This document shows, piece by piece, positions 61,377-64,000 of a stretch of DNA of 64,000 nt (its first letter is position 1; each line of letters opens with the position of its first letter). Position numbers and translations under genes: made by a program. The DNA is from Pedobacter rhodius. GTDB lineage: Bacteria > Bacteroidota > Bacteroidia > Sphingobacteriales > Sphingobacteriaceae. The notes beneath the pieces were generated by a model, which was given only the letters and a program-made list of their open reading frames with translations, was not told where the DNA came from and searched no databases. The stretch spans positions 1-64,000 of the forward strand of contig NZ_JAPWGL010000001.1 of NCBI RefSeq assembly GCF_027213645.1, in the 5' to 3' direction.

Positions 61377-61622
61377 TTAAGCAATACCTTCTGCCAGCAC
61401 AACAATCTTATTGTGGATGGCTTCAACAACACCACCTTTAATAAAGAAACGTTGTTCATCAGTTTTATTTGCTTTAATAATAACTTCTCCATCTTCTAAA
61501 GTTGAGATGATAGGGGCATGGTCTTTTAAAATTTGAAACGAACCCAAAGTACCAGGAACTGTAACAGCTGTTACTTCACCTTCGAAAACTTTTTTATCCG
61601 GAGTTAATATTTCTAAATTCAT
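61377..61622 (-). CDS. atpC: ATP synthase epsilon subunit, short form
   Basis: The 81-residue protein is the F1 epsilon subunit beta-sandwich (MNLEILTPDKKVFEGEVTAVTVPGTLGSFQIL, ...GGVVEAIHNKIVVLAEGIA). It ends where the C-terminal two-helix domain would begin. Since that domain inhibits ATP hydrolysis in many bacteria, regulation may differ here; Bacteroidota often have short epsilon subunits. About 100 bases of AGTATCAAG repeats separate it from atpD. Confidence 0.94.
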   Translation of the reverse strand: MNLEILTPDKKVFEGEVTAVTVPGTLGSFQILKDHAPIISTLEDGEVIIKANKTDEQRFFIKGGVVEAIHNKIVVLAEGIA

Positions 61623-61630
61623 TCTTTTGG

Positions 61631-61725
61631 GATTTGAGTATCAAGTAGCAAGTTTTAAGTAGCAAGTAGCCAGTATCGAGTATCAAGAGGTTTTTTGTCT
61701 CGATACTTGATAAAAAAACCTGATA
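61631..61725 (-). repeat. AGTATCAAG-type tract with inverted arms between atpD and atpC
   Basis: AGTATCAAGTAGCAAG-like units are followed by AGGTTTTTTGTCTCGATACT...AAAAAAACCT. The arms pair over about 10 bases. It may act as a weak bidirectional terminator or only be a repeat; the location between two ATP synthase genes is notable. Confidence 0.6.
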
Positions 61726-63309
<1,584 letters not shown>

Positions 63310-63391
63310 TTATTCTTACTTAATTTTAAATATATATTATAAATTTTTTCAATAAGGTTTTTATAGATAATTTAGAGGCCTAATACAACCT

Positions 63392-64000
63392 ATGAAAACA
63401 GTTTTAACGACCGGCAGCAATGGCCTTTTAGGACAGAAAATAACTGAGAAAGTTTTAGCTGAAGGGCGGGTAAAGCTTATTGCTACATCAAAAGGTGCAA
63501 ATCGTTATCCGGCTACAAACGGTTACGAATACGCTGAAATGGATATTCTTAATCCGGAGCAAGTGAAAGCCGTGGTTGAAAAATACAAGCCAGATTCAAT
63601 TATCCATACGGCCGCTATGACTAATGTTGATACGGCCGAGGCAGATAAAGCGCTTTGTCACCAGCTTAATGTAGATGCGGTTCAAACTTTATTATCGCTT
63701 TGCGAGGAAAAAAATATACAACTAATTCATCTAAGTACTGATTTCGTATTCGATGGTGCAAACGGACCATATAAAGAACAGGATGCTGTGAATCCATTAA
63801 GTTATTATGGCGAGTCGAAAGTATTGGCTGAAGAATTATTAAAAAACTCAACAGCAAAGTGGGTAATTTTGAGAACGATATTGGTTTATGGCATCACTAA
63901 CGATATGAGCCGAAGTAATATTGTGCTTTGGGCAAAAGGTGCTTTGGAGAAGGGTTTGCCTATTAATGTGGTTAATGATCAGTGGCGCATGCCAACTTTA
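63392..64000 (+). CDS. RmlD-like dTDP-4-dehydrorhamnose reductase family protein (partial)
   Basis: ATG 63392 opens 203 codons that run off the window edge without a stop. The protein has the Rossmann motif VLTTGSNGLLGQKI at the N terminus, STDFVFDG and YYGESKVLAEELL with the catalytic Tyr and Lys, and an N-terminal beta-alpha order of extended SDRs. It matches the RmlD subgroup that reduces dTDP-4-keto-rhamnose or related sugars, but related reductases are equally possible without the C terminus. Confidence 0.85.
   Translation, partial: MKTVLTTGSNGLLGQKITEKVLAEGRVKLIATSKGANRYPATNGYEYAEMDILNPEQVKAVVEKYKPDSIIHTAAMTNVDTAEADKALCHQLNVDAVQTLLSLCEEKNIQLIHLSTDFVFDGANGPYKEQDAVNPLSYYGESKVLAEELLKNSTAKWVILRTILVYGITNDMSRSNIVLWAKGALEKGLPINVVNDQWRMPTL

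Noticed and set aside
61272..61499. Open frame of 75 codons on the plus strand near atpC
   Set aside because: It runs through the atp terminator hairpin and antisense to atpC.

Overview
The window looks like a chromosomal segment of a Bacteroidota bacterium, most likely Sphingobacteriaceae (Pedobacter-like). The evidence is low G+C, almost no Shine-Dalgarno sequences, promoters of the Bacteroidota type (-7 box TAnnTTTG, sometimes a -33 TTG), a TPP riboswitch driving a PnuC-family thiamine transporter, a HemC-HemD fusion, a long-form IspG and a short LeuA. No plasmid, phage or conjugation genes are seen.

Layout. 1-480: 3' end of a 23S rRNA, a 5S rRNA and two terminators. 0.8-5.6 kb: a secreted subtilase, then a three-gene minus-strand operon (GT87-like, DPM1-type GT2, NodB-type deacetylase) resembling a lipid-linked sugar modification route. 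5.6-9.5 kb: xylose operon xylB-xylA-lacI with a palindromic operator. 9.6-10.5 kb: TPP riboswitch and pnuT. 10.8-20.3 kb: mixed genes (flavin-dependent oxygenase-like protein, msrA, a lipoprotein, an rRNA-methyltransferase-like protein, a VapBC module, mlaFE, an SDR, a PspC/LiaF/RDD membrane cluster) and a broken hydrolase gene. 20.6-22.6 kb: ispG. 24.3-35.2 kb: nearly complete early heme pathway (hemA, hemCD, hemB, hemL, hemE, hemJ-like), interrupted by a two-component system and a RelBE/ParDE-type module. 35.3-42.7 kb: envelope proteins, an ECF sigma factor with a probable anti-sigma protein and barrel protein, a second PIN-type toxin module, an orphan ABC ATPase, and small cupin and VOC proteins. 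42.8-60.8 kb, minus strand: ilvA, leuA, leuB, leuD, leuC, ilvC, ilvN, ilvB, ilvD and ilvE, i.e. the whole valine/leucine/isoleucine pathway, interleaved with about eight unrelated small genes. 61.4-63.2 kb: atpC and atpD. 63.4 kb to the end: an RmlD-like gene cut by the window edge.

Most notable observations. Two unlisted leader peptides rich in Ile/Leu/Val codons, each followed by an intrinsic terminator, precede ilvE and ilvD; this predicts ribosome-mediated attenuation at two separate points of the pathway. A mosaic intergenic element occurs in three copies; its 3' hairpin shows compensatory base changes and its centre holds different inserts. Low-complexity repeat families fill many gaps between genes and also appear inside the TPP riboswitch, in the 23S-5S spacer and inside the ispG coding sequence. 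All calls come from reading the sequence; no database search was run.
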